From NCBI RefSeq assembly GCF_023973165.1, contig NZ_CP099547.1:1116001-1180000 (forward strand): DNA of 64,000 nucleotides. The letters run 5' to 3'. The translations under genes and the position numbers were made by a program. Under the pieces are notes generated by a model. That model ran no database searches. It was not told where the DNA came from and was given only the letters and a program-made list of their open reading frames with translations. Numbering within the stretch: position 1 is the first letter of the stretch; every line of letters starts with the position of its first letter. Shown here piece by piece: positions 45,427-53,714 of the stretch. Origin of the DNA: Arcanobacterium pinnipediorum (GTDB lineage: Bacteria; Actinomycetota; Actinomycetes; Actinomycetales; Actinomycetaceae).

Positions 45427-46121
45427 CGGGAGAATTCCTTTACGCAACGGTTATAGGCAGCTACTGGGTCGGTAGCTTGAGTGATTGGTCGGCCCACAAC
45501 GATCATATTTGATCCTAGCTCGTAGGCCTTGTCGGGAGTAGTGATTCGGCGTTGGTCATCAGCTGCTGAGTCTGCAAACCGGATTCCGGGGGTAACGGTA
45601 AGGAAGTTGTCTCCAAGTTCTTGATGAACGGTTTGGACTTCAAGTGGAGAACAGACAACACCATCAAGTCCGGCACTATGTGCGTTAGCTGCATAGGCGG
45701 CAACCACTTCAGGCATCGGCGCAGTGATAAGAAGTTCGTTTTCTAGTGTTTCTTGGCTGGTCGATGTTAGTTGGGTGACGCCGATGAGTAGTGGCCGCGA
45801 ACCATCTGGACGGCTTAAACCTTCGAGGGCAGCTTCCATCATGGAAATACCACCAGCACAATGCACATTAGTCATATCGACATCAAGGTTAGATAATACC
45901 CGCATGGTTTTGCGAACGGTTTGTGGAATATCGTGGAGTTTGAGGTCAAGGAAGATCTTATGTCCGCGTTCTTTAACTTCACGTACAACTTGCGGGCCGC
46001 CAGCGTAAAACATTTCCATACCTATTTTCACAAACGGTTTAACCGTCTCGAACTGGTCGAGGAAGGACAAGAGAGTGCTGGTTGAATCGAAGTCACAGGC
46101 AACAATTACTTCGCGGTTCAT
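45423..46121 (-). CDS. pyrF: Orotidine-5'-phosphate decarboxylase
   Basis: Makes UMP from OMP. The 232-residue protein is of the bacterial class I type. The catalytic cluster is FLDLKLHDIPQTVRK (Asp-Lys-Asp, near 59-64), with VIVACDFDS at the start and ITPGIRF-like VTPGIRFADS. Overlaps pyrD upstream and pyrE downstream by 4 bp each, so translation is coupled through this part of the operon. Confidence 0.96.
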   Translation of the reverse strand: MNREVIVACDFDSTSTLLSFLDQFETVKPFVKIGMEMFYAGGPQVVREVKERGHKIFLDLKLHDIPQTVRKTMRVLSNLDVDMTNVHCAGGISMMEAALEGLSRPDGSRPLLIGVTQLTSTSQETLENELLITAPMPEVVAAYAANAHSAGLDGVVCSPLEVQTVHQELGDNFLTVTPGIRFADSAADDQRRITTPDKAYELGSNMIVVGRPITQATDPVAAYNRCVKEFSR

Positions 46122-47050
46122 AGGTGGTTTCCTTCCACTTTGTTGGTTACTAAAGATTGCAGTGTTGAGATGTGGTGGCGGTCCATCTCTGCGGGCAGTT
46201 CGTTGATGATATCGAGACTTGCATAGGGATCAATAAGGTTTGCAGTTCCTACTTGAACTGCAGTTGCTCCGGCATACATCATTTCAATAACATCGCTAGC
46301 GCTTTGCACTCCCCCGATTCCAATGATTGGAATATCGACTGCGCGGCTAACATCCCAAATCATTCGCACAGCCATTGGAAACACGCCCGGGCCAGATACT
46401 CCGCCGGTGCGATTAGCTAAAATTGGTTGTCCGGTTCTCAAATTGAGTCGCATTCCCACAAAGGTGTTAATAAGGCTAAGTGCATCGGCACCAGCTTCTT
46501 GACAGGCTTGAGCTATCTCAACCTCACGCCCGGTATTGGGGGAAAGTTTCATAATGATGGGCTTAGTAGTGACGTTTTTGACGACGTCGCACACTTGCGC
46601 AGCAGACTCAGGTGAATCGGCAAACGTTTTTCCGCCGTCGTGAACATTGGGACACGAAATGTTGATTTCGAGCCAACCTACGTTTTCTTCGGCGTCAAGA
46701 GCGTGCGCCACGTGAGCGTATTCTTCAAGTGAAAAACCAGCAACATTTGCCATAACTGGTTTGGTGAAATATTCACGCATCTTTGGCAGTTCCTGGGCTA
46801 TGACTGCCTCAACACCTGGATTAGCCAAACCGATGGCATTAAGCATTCCGCCAGGTGCTTCAGCAACACGAGGCTGCGCGTTTCCAGATCGAGGTTGGGC
46901 TGTTGTTCCTTTAAACGAAAAGGTACCGAGTTTGTTTATATCCCACAGTCGAGCAAATTCCGCACCGAAACCGAATGTTCCTGAGGCACCAATAATCGGG
47001 TTATCAAGCTCGATTCCACATAAATTTACCGCGAGTCGATTGGTGCTCAT
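46118..47050 (-). CDS. pyrD: Dihydroorotate dehydrogenase, class 1B catalytic subunit
   Basis: FMN enzyme that oxidises dihydroorotate to orotate. The 310-residue protein shows NPIIGASGTFGFG, the NISCPNVHDGGK motif and the C-terminal GIGGVQSASDVIEMMYAGA phosphate site. Pairing with pyrK makes it the NAD-dependent class 1B heterotetramer. The catalytic base should be the cysteine in NISCPN or a nearby serine; class 1 enzymes use Cys. Overlaps of 4 bp join it to pyrK and pyrF. Confidence 0.96.
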   Translation of the reverse strand: MSTNRLAVNLCGIELDNPIIGASGTFGFGAEFARLWDINKLGTFSFKGTTAQPRSGNAQPRVAEAPGGMLNAIGLANPGVEAVIAQELPKMREYFTKPVMANVAGFSLEEYAHVAHALDAEENVGWLEINISCPNVHDGGKTFADSPESAAQVCDVVKNVTTKPIIMKLSPNTGREVEIAQACQEAGADALSLINTFVGMRLNLRTGQPILANRTGGVSGPGVFPMAVRMIWDVSRAVDIPIIGIGGVQSASDVIEMMYAGATAVQVGTANLIDPYASLDIINELPAEMDRHHISTLQSLVTNKVEGNHL

Positions 47051-47811
47051 GCCTCCTCCTTGGCAAAGATAACATCAGTGCTTTCGAAAACCGGGCCTTC
47101 GAGGCATACGCGTTCTAGGCCTCGTACCGTGTGCACGGTGCAGCCCAAGCAAGCTCCAAAGCCACATCCCATGTGTGCTTCCAAACTAACTTGGATTCGT
47201 CCAGATGCCTGCGCAACTACTGATTTCAACATTCCTTGTGGCCCACACGCCAACACTTGCTCGGTCTGCGGGGGTAACACAGCTGTTACATATCCGGCGC
47301 TACCCATCGATCCGTCTTCGGTCGCTACACTGACCTCACATCCCAACTGGCGAAATTCCTCAATTGAATAGGTATCACCAGCGCTTCGAAATCCCAACAA
47401 AACATGTGGGCGTCCGCCGCGAGCCGTGATGACTTTAGCAGCATAGTACAGCGGCGGTATTCCCGAACCTCCCCCAACTAAGACGGGAGTTTGACCGATG
47501 GAGTCTAAATCGAATCCGTTGCCTAAAGGTCCTAAAACCTCAACTTCACTACCGGGAACCACGTCTGCCAGGGCACGCGTCCCGGCCCCAACCTTGGCTA
47601 CGATCACGGTTAGGATGACTGATCCATCGTGGTTAGATTCAATATCGGCAATCGCTAACGGGCGACGTAAGAAGAATCCAGGCACACTGACATTGACGAA
47701 CTGCCCTGGCTGGGCTGTAGTGAATTCGTCGCAGGCTAGGCGCAGTCGATAAATCTGGTCAGTCAGATTTACAACGTCGACAACACGTGCTCTAACACGT
47801 AGATTATTCAT
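47047..47811 (-). CDS. pyrK: Dihydroorotate dehydrogenase electron-transfer subunit
   Basis: FAD and 2Fe-2S protein that passes electrons from PyrD to NAD. I start at ATG 47811 (MNNLRVRARV, 254 residues), 4 bp after the carB stop; the longer frame overlaps carB. FAD-binding is at FFLRRPLAIAD, the nucleotide site at VLVGGGSGIPPLYYA. The cluster cysteines are in GCGFGACLGCTVH plus LERVCLEGPVF. Stop overlaps pyrD by 4 bp. Confidence 0.95.
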   Translation of the reverse strand: MNNLRVRARVVDVVNLTDQIYRLRLACDEFTTAQPGQFVNVSVPGFFLRRPLAIADIESNHDGSVILTVIVAKVGAGTRALADVVPGSEVEVLGPLGNGFDLDSIGQTPVLVGGGSGIPPLYYAAKVITARGGRPHVLLGFRSAGDTYSIEEFRQLGCEVSVATEDGSMGSAGYVTAVLPPQTEQVLACGPQGMLKSVVAQASGRIQVSLEAHMGCGFGACLGCTVHTVRGLERVCLEGPVFESTDVIFAKEEA

Positions 47812-47815
47812 CTGG

Positions 47816-50800
47816 TTAGGCTCCTTGACGACGTGGGGCATCGATGGTGGAAACATTGAGAGTTATCTCTTCTAACACGTCGAGCAATACCTTGACGGTA
47901 TCGAGTGAAGTGAGCAAGGTGACGGAAAATTCTGAGGCTTTCGCACGAATCTGAGCGCCGTCTGATTTCTGAGAGGACTCTTCAACATCTTGAGTGTTAA
48001 TAATGTAGGAAAGCTGATTAGCTTCGATAGCATCAATGATTTCGGTTGATCCCTCAGAAATTTTAGCCAGTGCGCGAGTGCGGATACCATGCTTTTTCAA
48101 GTAGGCCGCTGTTCCAGCAGTTGCCGCGATATTGAAGCCCAGGTTGTAGAAACGACCTATTAGTTCAAGCCCGCGTTCTTTATCCTTATCGTCAATCGTC
48201 GCCAAAACGGTGCCGTAATTCAAAAGCCTCATACCAGCTGCCTGCAGCGCCTTATACAGTGCTCGGTTAAGATCATCGTCATACCCAATTGCTTCGCCGG
48301 TCGACTTCATCTCTGGCGAAAGGTAAGCATCAAGGCCTTTGAGCTTATTGAAAGAGAACACTGGTGCTTTGACAAAGAATCGGTCGCTTTCTTGTGGGTA
48401 GAGATCGAAAATACCTTGTTCTTTTAAGGTCTCGCCCAAGATTGCGCGTGTGGCGATCTTGGGTAGTCCATATCCGGTTACTTTCGATAAGAATGGGACA
48501 GTTCGAGACGATCGCGGATTGACTTCGATAATGTAGACTTTCTCGTTCTCATCAACAATAAATTGAACGTTGAACAAACCGGTTATCCCAATCGCAAGCC
48601 CCAACGCCTTGGTGTACTTTAAGATTTGGCCTTTGACTTTACCTGATACGGAAAAGCTTGGATAGACCGAGATCGAGTCTCCCGAATGTACCCCAGTGTG
48701 CTCAACAAGCTCCATAATTCCTGCGACGAAAACGTCATGTCCATCACAGATTGCATCGACTTCTAATTCTTTGCCAGAAATATATTTATCAACCAGCACT
48801 GGGCGATCGACGTCGATCTCTAAACCTTGAAGGAGGTAGTGGCGTAACTGTTCATCTGAGCCAACGATGCGCATCGCGCGCCCACCTAACACGAAAGATG
48901 GGCGAACCAATACTGGGTAGCCAACCTCTTGAGCTATTGCGATACCGTCTTCGACGTTCGTTACTGCCTTGCCCGGGGCTTGTGGAATACCGAGTTCATT
49001 GAGTAAGTTTTCAAATTCGTCACGATCTTCGGCACGATTGATAGCTTCAAGACAGGTGCCAAGCAAGGTGACGCCTCGGCGGGAAAGCGGACCAGCTAGA
49101 TTGATCGCAGTTTGCCCACCAAGGGAGGTAATAACTCCGATAGGCTTTTCAAACTCGACGATATTCATAACATCTTCAGGTGTTAGGGGCTCGAAGTAAA
49201 GTTTATCTGCGGTGGTGTAATCAGTGGAGACGGTTTCTGGGTTGTCGTTGATAATAATTGCTTCGTATCCAGCTTCACGAATCGTCTTGATAGCGTGCAC
49301 GGAAGAATAATCGAACTCTACGCCCTGACCGATACGGATCGGGCCGGCACCCAATACAATGACTTTCTTGCGATCGGTGAGTTTCGAATCGTTCTGACCA
49401 GTGAACGAGGAGTAGAAGTATGGTACGTAGGCTCCAGATTTGAGCGTATCGACCATTCGGAATACTGGAATAATTCCGGCTTGATGACGTTTGGCATTGA
49501 CTGAAAGTTCATCTGTTTGCCATAGCCGTGCGATTACTGAATCAGCAAAGCCCATCTGTTTTGCTTCACGCAATACCTCAACATCGCCCGGATGCTCGGC
49601 AAGCCTATGTTCCATCTCAACTATGGACTTAAAAATCTCGAGGAAGTACTCAGTGACCATAGTGACTTCGTGGAGCTTGGCGATAGAGGCACCGCGCCGC
49701 AATAATTCGACGATAGCGAATATGGTATCGGAACGAAACTCACGAACGTAATCCCATAGTTCGCCGTCGTCCATACGAGCAAACTGGTCCATGTGGAAAT
49801 GATCAACACCAATTTCTAAGGACCGTACTGACTTCAACAAACATTCTTGGAGGTTGGAGCCGATACCCATGACTTCGCCAGTTGCTTTCATCTGAGTGCC
49901 AAGTAGGTTTGGCGCGTCAGCAAACTTATCGAATGGGAATCGCGGGAATTTAGCTACGAGGTAGTCCAGTTGGGGATCTTTACCGGCAGTAGTTCCGGCA
50001 ACTGGAATTTCGTCGAGGGTTAAGCCCATGGCAACTTTGGCAGTTACGCGGGCAATGGGGTATCCAGAGGCTTTCGATGCGAGCGCCGATGAGCGTGAGA
50101 CGCGTGGATTGACTTCGATGAGGAAGTAATCGTGGGTGGTTGGGTGGACGGCGAACTGGACGTTGCATCCGCCTTCGATCTTGAGCGCGCGGATGAGTTT
50201 GAAAGCTGATTGTTTGAGCGTATCGATATCATCATCACTTAGTGACAACGCAGGGGCGACGACGACGGAGTCGCCGGTGTGCACTCCTACGGGATCAATA
50301 TTTTCCATCGAACAGATACAGATGGTGTTATCTGCACAGTCTCGCATGACTTCGAATTCGATTTCTTTATAACCTAGAATCGATTTTTCGATCAGAACTT
50401 GGCGCACTGGCGAAAGTTGTAGAGCGTTAGACATCATATCGACGAGTTCGGCTTCGTTATGTGCAAATCCGCCACCGGTGCCACCAAGAGTGAAGGCTGG
50501 ACGTAAAACAACGGGGTATCCGATCTGGTGGGCAGCTGCCTTGGCGTCTTCAACGGAGTAGGCAATTTCAGAGGCGATAACTGGTTCGCCGATAGATTCA
50601 CAGAGTGCTTTGAACTGTTCGCGATCTTCTGCTTGTTCAATAGATTCAGAAGGGGTGCCCAGAAGTTTGACGTCGCACTCAGCCAAAATGCCTTTCTTCT
50701 CCAGTTGCATTGCCAGATTCAAACCAGTTTGACCGCCGATTCCCGGAACTATCGCATCTGGGCGTTCTTTTCGGATAATTTTAGCAACGTATTCTAAGGT

Positions 50801-51007
50801 CAAGGGTTCCATATAGACCCGGTCAGCAACCTCCGCATCGGTCATGATGGTGGCCGGGTTGGAGTTAACGAGGATGACTCGATAGCCTTCTTCTTTTAAT
50901 GCAAGGCAGGCTTGGGTGCCAGCATAGTCAAATTCTGCGGCTTGGCCGATAACGATCGGTCCAGAGCCGATGATGAGGACTGATTTTACTGCTGTGTTTT
51001 TAGGCAT
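47816..51007 (-). CDS. carB: Carbamoyl-phosphate synthase large subunit
   Basis: Makes carbamoyl phosphate from bicarbonate, ATP and ammonia delivered by CarA. The 1063-residue protein has both ATP-grasp halves: SVLIIGSGPIVIGQAAEFDY at the start and KVIVLGAGPIRIGQGVEFDY near 555 for the second. A methylglyoxal-synthase-like allosteric domain closes the protein. AGGAGA is 6 bases before the ATG. It is 26 bp behind pyrC, and carA, which usually precedes it, is not in the window. Confidence 0.96.
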   Translation of the reverse strand: MPKNTAVKSVLIIGSGPIVIGQAAEFDYAGTQACLALKEEGYRVILVNSNPATIMTDAEVADRVYMEPLTLEYVAKIIRKERPDAIVPGIGGQTGLNLAMQLEKKGILAECDVKLLGTPSESIEQAEDREQFKALCESIGEPVIASEIAYSVEDAKAAAHQIGYPVVLRPAFTLGGTGGGFAHNEAELVDMMSNALQLSPVRQVLIEKSILGYKEIEFEVMRDCADNTICICSMENIDPVGVHTGDSVVVAPALSLSDDDIDTLKQSAFKLIRALKIEGGCNVQFAVHPTTHDYFLIEVNPRVSRSSALASKASGYPIARVTAKVAMGLTLDEIPVAGTTAGKDPQLDYLVAKFPRFPFDKFADAPNLLGTQMKATGEVMGIGSNLQECLLKSVRSLEIGVDHFHMDQFARMDDGELWDYVREFRSDTIFAIVELLRRGASIAKLHEVTMVTEYFLEIFKSIVEMEHRLAEHPGDVEVLREAKQMGFADSVIARLWQTDELSVNAKRHQAGIIPVFRMVDTLKSGAYVPYFYSSFTGQNDSKLTDRKKVIVLGAGPIRIGQGVEFDYSSVHAIKTIREAGYEAIIINDNPETVSTDYTTADKLYFEPLTPEDVMNIVEFEKPIGVITSLGGQTAINLAGPLSRRGVTLLGTCLEAINRAEDRDEFENLLNELGIPQAPGKAVTNVEDGIAIAQEVGYPVLVRPSFVLGGRAMRIVGSDEQLRHYLLQGLEIDVDRPVLVDKYISGKELEVDAICDGHDVFVAGIMELVEHTGVHSGDSISVYPSFSVSGKVKGQILKYTKALGLAIGITGLFNVQFIVDENEKVYIIEVNPRSSRTVPFLSKVTGYGLPKIATRAILGETLKEQGIFDLYPQESDRFFVKAPVFSFNKLKGLDAYLSPEMKSTGEAIGYDDDLNRALYKALQAAGMRLLNYGTVLATIDDKDKERGLELIGRFYNLGFNIAATAGTAAYLKKHGIRTRALAKISEGSTEIIDAIEANQLSYIINTQDVEESSQKSDGAQIRAKASEFSVTLLTSLDTVKVLLDVLEEITLNVSTIDAPRRQGA

Positions 51008-51033
51008 CGCGTTCTCCTGAGTTGCGGGTTTTA

Positions 51034-52299
51034 TTACTTTGTCTCTTCATCAAGTGCGTTGTAGATAAGATGACCATCGTAGAAAGTTGCTAGGCATCGG
51101 CCAGAAATATCCCATCCGTCAAATGGTGTTGCTCGGCCTAGGGAAGCAAATTCGTTGGGATCTACGGTGTAGCTAGCGTCAAGATCCCAGATGGTCCAGT
51201 CGGTTTGGCGCGCTGGGATATTAAAGCGCTGCCGGCCAGCTGTGGTAAATAGTTCGACGGCGCGTTCTAAACTGAGCTGACCGGTTTTCACGAAGTGGGT
51301 GTAAAACAGTGGGAAAGAAATTTCCAACCCAACAACTCCGAACGCTGAACCGGCTAGTCCCTGGCTTTTTTCTTGGGCAGAATGCGGGGCATGATCGGTG
51401 GCAATCATATTTACTGTGCCATCAATGAGGGCCTGGATGAGGGCCTGACGGTCACTAGGTTGGCGCAGTGGCGGATTCATCTTAAACCGCCCATTATCAG
51501 AAATCATCGATTCATCGACGAGAAGGTAGTGCATGGCTGTTTCGCACGAGACATTCAGGCCTTCGGCTCGGGCATCGCGGATAAGTTGAGCAGATTCACC
51601 GCATGAGATGTGGCAGACATGGTATGCCGGTAGGTAGCCTTCTGCTTTGAGTTCGCGCAACATCTGAATATCGCGTTCGATTTGGAGGTATTCAGCTTCT
51701 TTAGGAATTCCTACAAGGTTATGTTTGGCAGCGAATGGCCCATCGTTGATGGAGGCTCCTGCAGGGCGGAGTTGACCAACTTCGGCGTGTATTGCGACGA
51801 TTGATTGTGCTTGGGCAAGTTGGCGCAAAGCCTGTTTCATCAATTCCGGATTATCGACGCCGTGTCCGTCGTCGGAAAAACCAATGACGTGTGGTGCTAG
51901 CTGAGCGATGTCGGAAAGCTCGATGCCTGCTTCGTCTTTCGTCACTGAAGCGTATGGAATTGTTTCGATGAGTGCGTCTCGGGTTATGGCTACTTGTTCG
52001 AGTTCTAGATTCGCTAGGGAATCTGGCACCGGATCCAGATTAGGCATAGCACCTACTGTGGTGAAGCCGCCGCGGGCTGCCGCTCGGGTACCAGTTGCGA
52101 TAGTTTCTTTGTAGGTTTGTCCTGGTTCGCGTAAATGCACGTGAACGTCGCAAAAACCGGGGAGGACGACGACGTTGTGGGATACTTCGCCGCGTTGCTG
52201 GGCGTGGCGAATTTGGTCGATGATTTGGCCGAGATCACTGTGTGCTTCTAGATCACTAGCATGAGTGAGGTGATCGAGAGATAGGACGAGGTCGTTCAT
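51034..52299 (-). CDS. pyrC: Dihydroorotase
   Basis: Zinc enzyme that cyclises carbamoyl aspartate. I start at ATG 52299 (MNDLVLSLDHLTH, 421 residues), with AAAGG upstream. The frame runs open to 52527, but that part is the attenuator leader. Metal ligands appear in FCDVHVHLREPG, the histidine in SIVAIHAEVG and YHVCHISCGES, and the aspartate in MIATDHAPHS. This is the class I type usual in Gram-positive bacteria. It is the first structural gene of the pyr operon, with its ATG overlapping the leader-peptide stop (ATGA). Confidence 0.95.
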   Translation of the reverse strand: MNDLVLSLDHLTHASDLEAHSDLGQIIDQIRHAQQRGEVSHNVVVLPGFCDVHVHLREPGQTYKETIATGTRAAARGGFTTVGAMPNLDPVPDSLANLELEQVAITRDALIETIPYASVTKDEAGIELSDIAQLAPHVIGFSDDGHGVDNPELMKQALRQLAQAQSIVAIHAEVGQLRPAGASINDGPFAAKHNLVGIPKEAEYLQIERDIQMLRELKAEGYLPAYHVCHISCGESAQLIRDARAEGLNVSCETAMHYLLVDESMISDNGRFKMNPPLRQPSDRQALIQALIDGTVNMIATDHAPHSAQEKSQGLAGSAFGVVGLEISFPLFYTHFVKTGQLSLERAVELFTTAGRQRFNIPARQTDWTIWDLDASYTVDPNEFASLGRATPFDGWDISGRCLATFYDGHLIYNALDEETK

Positions 52300-52487
52300 C
52301 GGCTGGCCTTTCGCAGAGAAGTACATGTCAATAAAAAAGCCTTGGTCTGAAAAACCAAGGCTTGAATAAAATAGGAATAACGGATAACGGGAACAGCCAT
52401 TGCCGGTTTCCATGATGATGTTGGTATCCATGAAGACGAGAAAAGCCATGAGAAGGAAGAACAGAGATGAAGATTGCGCTTGAGCAT
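52296..52487 (-). CDS. Predicted pyr operon leader peptide
   Basis: A 63-codon frame with GGAGG (52494-52498) 6 bases before its ATG at 52487, a better ribosome site than that of pyrC. It runs MLKRNLHLCSSFSWLF and on through the attenuator hairpin (codons about 42-52), and stops at TGA 52296-52298. That stop overlaps the pyrC ATG by 4 bp. The peptide has no family I know and is rich in serine and aromatic residues. In E. coli pyrBI a 44-codon leader is placed the same way: coupled translation prevents the terminator when UTP is low. Function here is inference from architecture. Confidence 0.65.
   Translation of the reverse strand: MLKRNLHLCSSFSWLFSSSWIPTSSWKPAMAVPVIRYSYFIQALVFQTKAFLLTCTSLRKASR
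52333..52363 (-). terminator. Intrinsic terminator (attenuator) before pyrC
   Basis: On the minus strand AAGCCTTGGT pairs with ACCAAGGCTT over a 7-base loop, followed by a U-run (six T from the end of the stem). It is 34 bases upstream of the pyrC ATG and inside the leader frame. T-rich sequence lies just before it (CCTATTTTATTC), where RNA polymerase might pause. It ends transcription ahead of its operon, so it is an attenuator rather than a gene-end terminator. Confidence 0.85.
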
Positions 52488-52549
52488 GTTCTTCCTCCGT
52501 TCGTGCTGTTGAACTATCGTGGTTCACTCATAACTTTTGAGCTGAAGTA

Positions 52550-52578
52550 ACTGTAACAAGAGCGTGTCAGATACTCAA
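52550..52578 (-). promoter_or_regulatory. Candidate promoter of the pyr operon
   Basis: Minus strand TTGAGT (52573-52578) and TACAGT (52550-52555) with a 17-bp spacer. It would give a leader transcript of about 240 bases to pyrC, containing the leader peptide and attenuator. Two weaker alternatives overlap it. Confidence 0.4.
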
Positions 52579-52635
52579 AACTAGCGTCCGCATTGTGGCA
52601 AGCTATACATCATAGTTTGAGATCGTCGCGATATG

Positions 52636-52673
52636 AGTGGAGGGCTTGGCATTTTCGCGCCAAGCCCTCCACT
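52636..52673. terminator. Perfect 15-bp stem hairpin
   Basis: AGTGGAGGGCTTGGC pairs with its exact complement across 8 bases. It lies just behind the stop of the 311-residue membrane protein gene (52687) and upstream of the pyr promoter. No U-run leftward. Confidence 0.83.
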
Positions 52674-52686
52674 GATGTTTCCGAGT

Positions 52687-53622
52687 TTAGAAGCTAGTAA
52701 TAATAAGCATATTGAGGATGGTTGAGATAACCGCCCACGCAATGAGCAACCAGACGTATGGTACTACCGGAGACTTTTCCATCCGCCCCTCACGGTTGAT
52801 TCCGACATAGAGCAGAAGTTCACCGATGAGCGATGCCGCAATGAGGAAGAGAACGACGACGAGTGTGAGGAAAACCGTAAAACCTGTTGCCGGAAGTAAG
52901 ATGACAAAGAACATAATCGGCATGAAGATCAATACTGGAATCATCGTGACGGTGTAGAGAGTCATTGCTCGCGTAAAGGTAATAGCAATCCCACGCATCT
53001 TGAGAGTCAAAATAATGGCCAGCGCACGCAACGATATACTCAGGGAGCCAATGATTAAGAAAATGATGAATGCATATAGCCATTCACCGAAGTTCAACGA
53101 GAAGTATTGATAATACGGAGCTCGCATTCGATAGAAGAAATCTTGAGCTGAGTTACTACCAAAGAGCCCTAGAGGCGATCGTGCCACGGAGGTGGCAGCC
53201 AAGAATCCGGACATCAGGACATAGGTTCCAACGATAACCCAGCCAAATAGGCGCTGTTCGGAAATAGTGGCAAATAGTTGGGCGGTGCGTCCGTGCCAAA
53301 TATGGTTCAGAGCCTGGACGGCGTTTTTCAAACTAGATATAACCGGGTTGGGTTGGGAAGTTTGGGGAACATATCCTTGTGGATACTGGCCTTGTGGGGC
53401 TGTGACGTAGCTTTGCCCGGGCGCATATCCAGGTTGGGGCATTGCCGTTTGTGGCTGGGCCGGCATCGCCGGCTGCGGCATCGATTCTTGCGGCTGGGCC
53501 GGCATCGCCGGCTGCGGCATCGATTCTTGCGGCTGGGCCGGCATCGCCGGCTGCGGCGTTGATTCTTGCGGTTGTGGTTGATCTGAATGTGGAATGTTCT
53601 CAGTGTTATCTGGAGTAGACAT
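52687..53622 (-). CDS. Membrane protein with proline/glutamine-rich N-terminal repeats
   Basis: A 311-residue protein. The first 95 residues are low complexity, with three copies of a 13-residue repeat QPQESMPQPAMPA, then GY/Q-rich sequence. Five hydrophobic segments follow between about 125 and 310, including FGWVIVGTYVLMSGFLAAT and FIIFLIIGSLSISLRALAI. Such proline-rich cytoplasmic tails on actinobacterial membrane proteins are common, but I do not recognise the membrane domain; a Yip1-like fold is possible. It is a single gene with a terminator. Confidence 0.75.
   Translation of the reverse strand: MSTPDNTENIPHSDQPQPQESTPQPAMPAQPQESMPQPAMPAQPQESMPQPAMPAQPQTAMPQPGYAPGQSYVTAPQGQYPQGYVPQTSQPNPVISSLKNAVQALNHIWHGRTAQLFATISEQRLFGWVIVGTYVLMSGFLAATSVARSPLGLFGSNSAQDFFYRMRAPYYQYFSLNFGEWLYAFIIFLIIGSLSISLRALAIILTLKMRGIAITFTRAMTLYTVTMIPVLIFMPIMFFVILLPATGFTVFLTLVVVLFLIAASLIGELLLYVGINREGRMEKSPVVPYVWLLIAWAVISTILNMLIITSF
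53450..53577. repeat. 39-bp tandem repeat in the membrane protein gene
   Basis: Three copies of a GC-rich core (starting at 53453, 53492 and 53531), with full 39-bp units at 53483-53521 and 53522-53560 that are nearly identical. Each unit encodes 13 residues, so copy number can change without a frameshift. The GC is higher than in the flanking DNA. Confidence 0.9.
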
Positions 53623-53714
53623 TAACTTCCCTAACTTATAGAACGGTCAATGGTTATAACTATACCGGCAGAATAGAAACAAGAAGTAAACTATGGCTCA
53701 ATTCTCTTTGGTTA

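Noticed and set aside
52300..52527. N-terminal extension of dihydroorotase in frame with pyrC
   Set aside because: Contains the attenuator hairpin and U-run and lacks a ribosome site; the other frame with GGAGG is the more likely translated leader.
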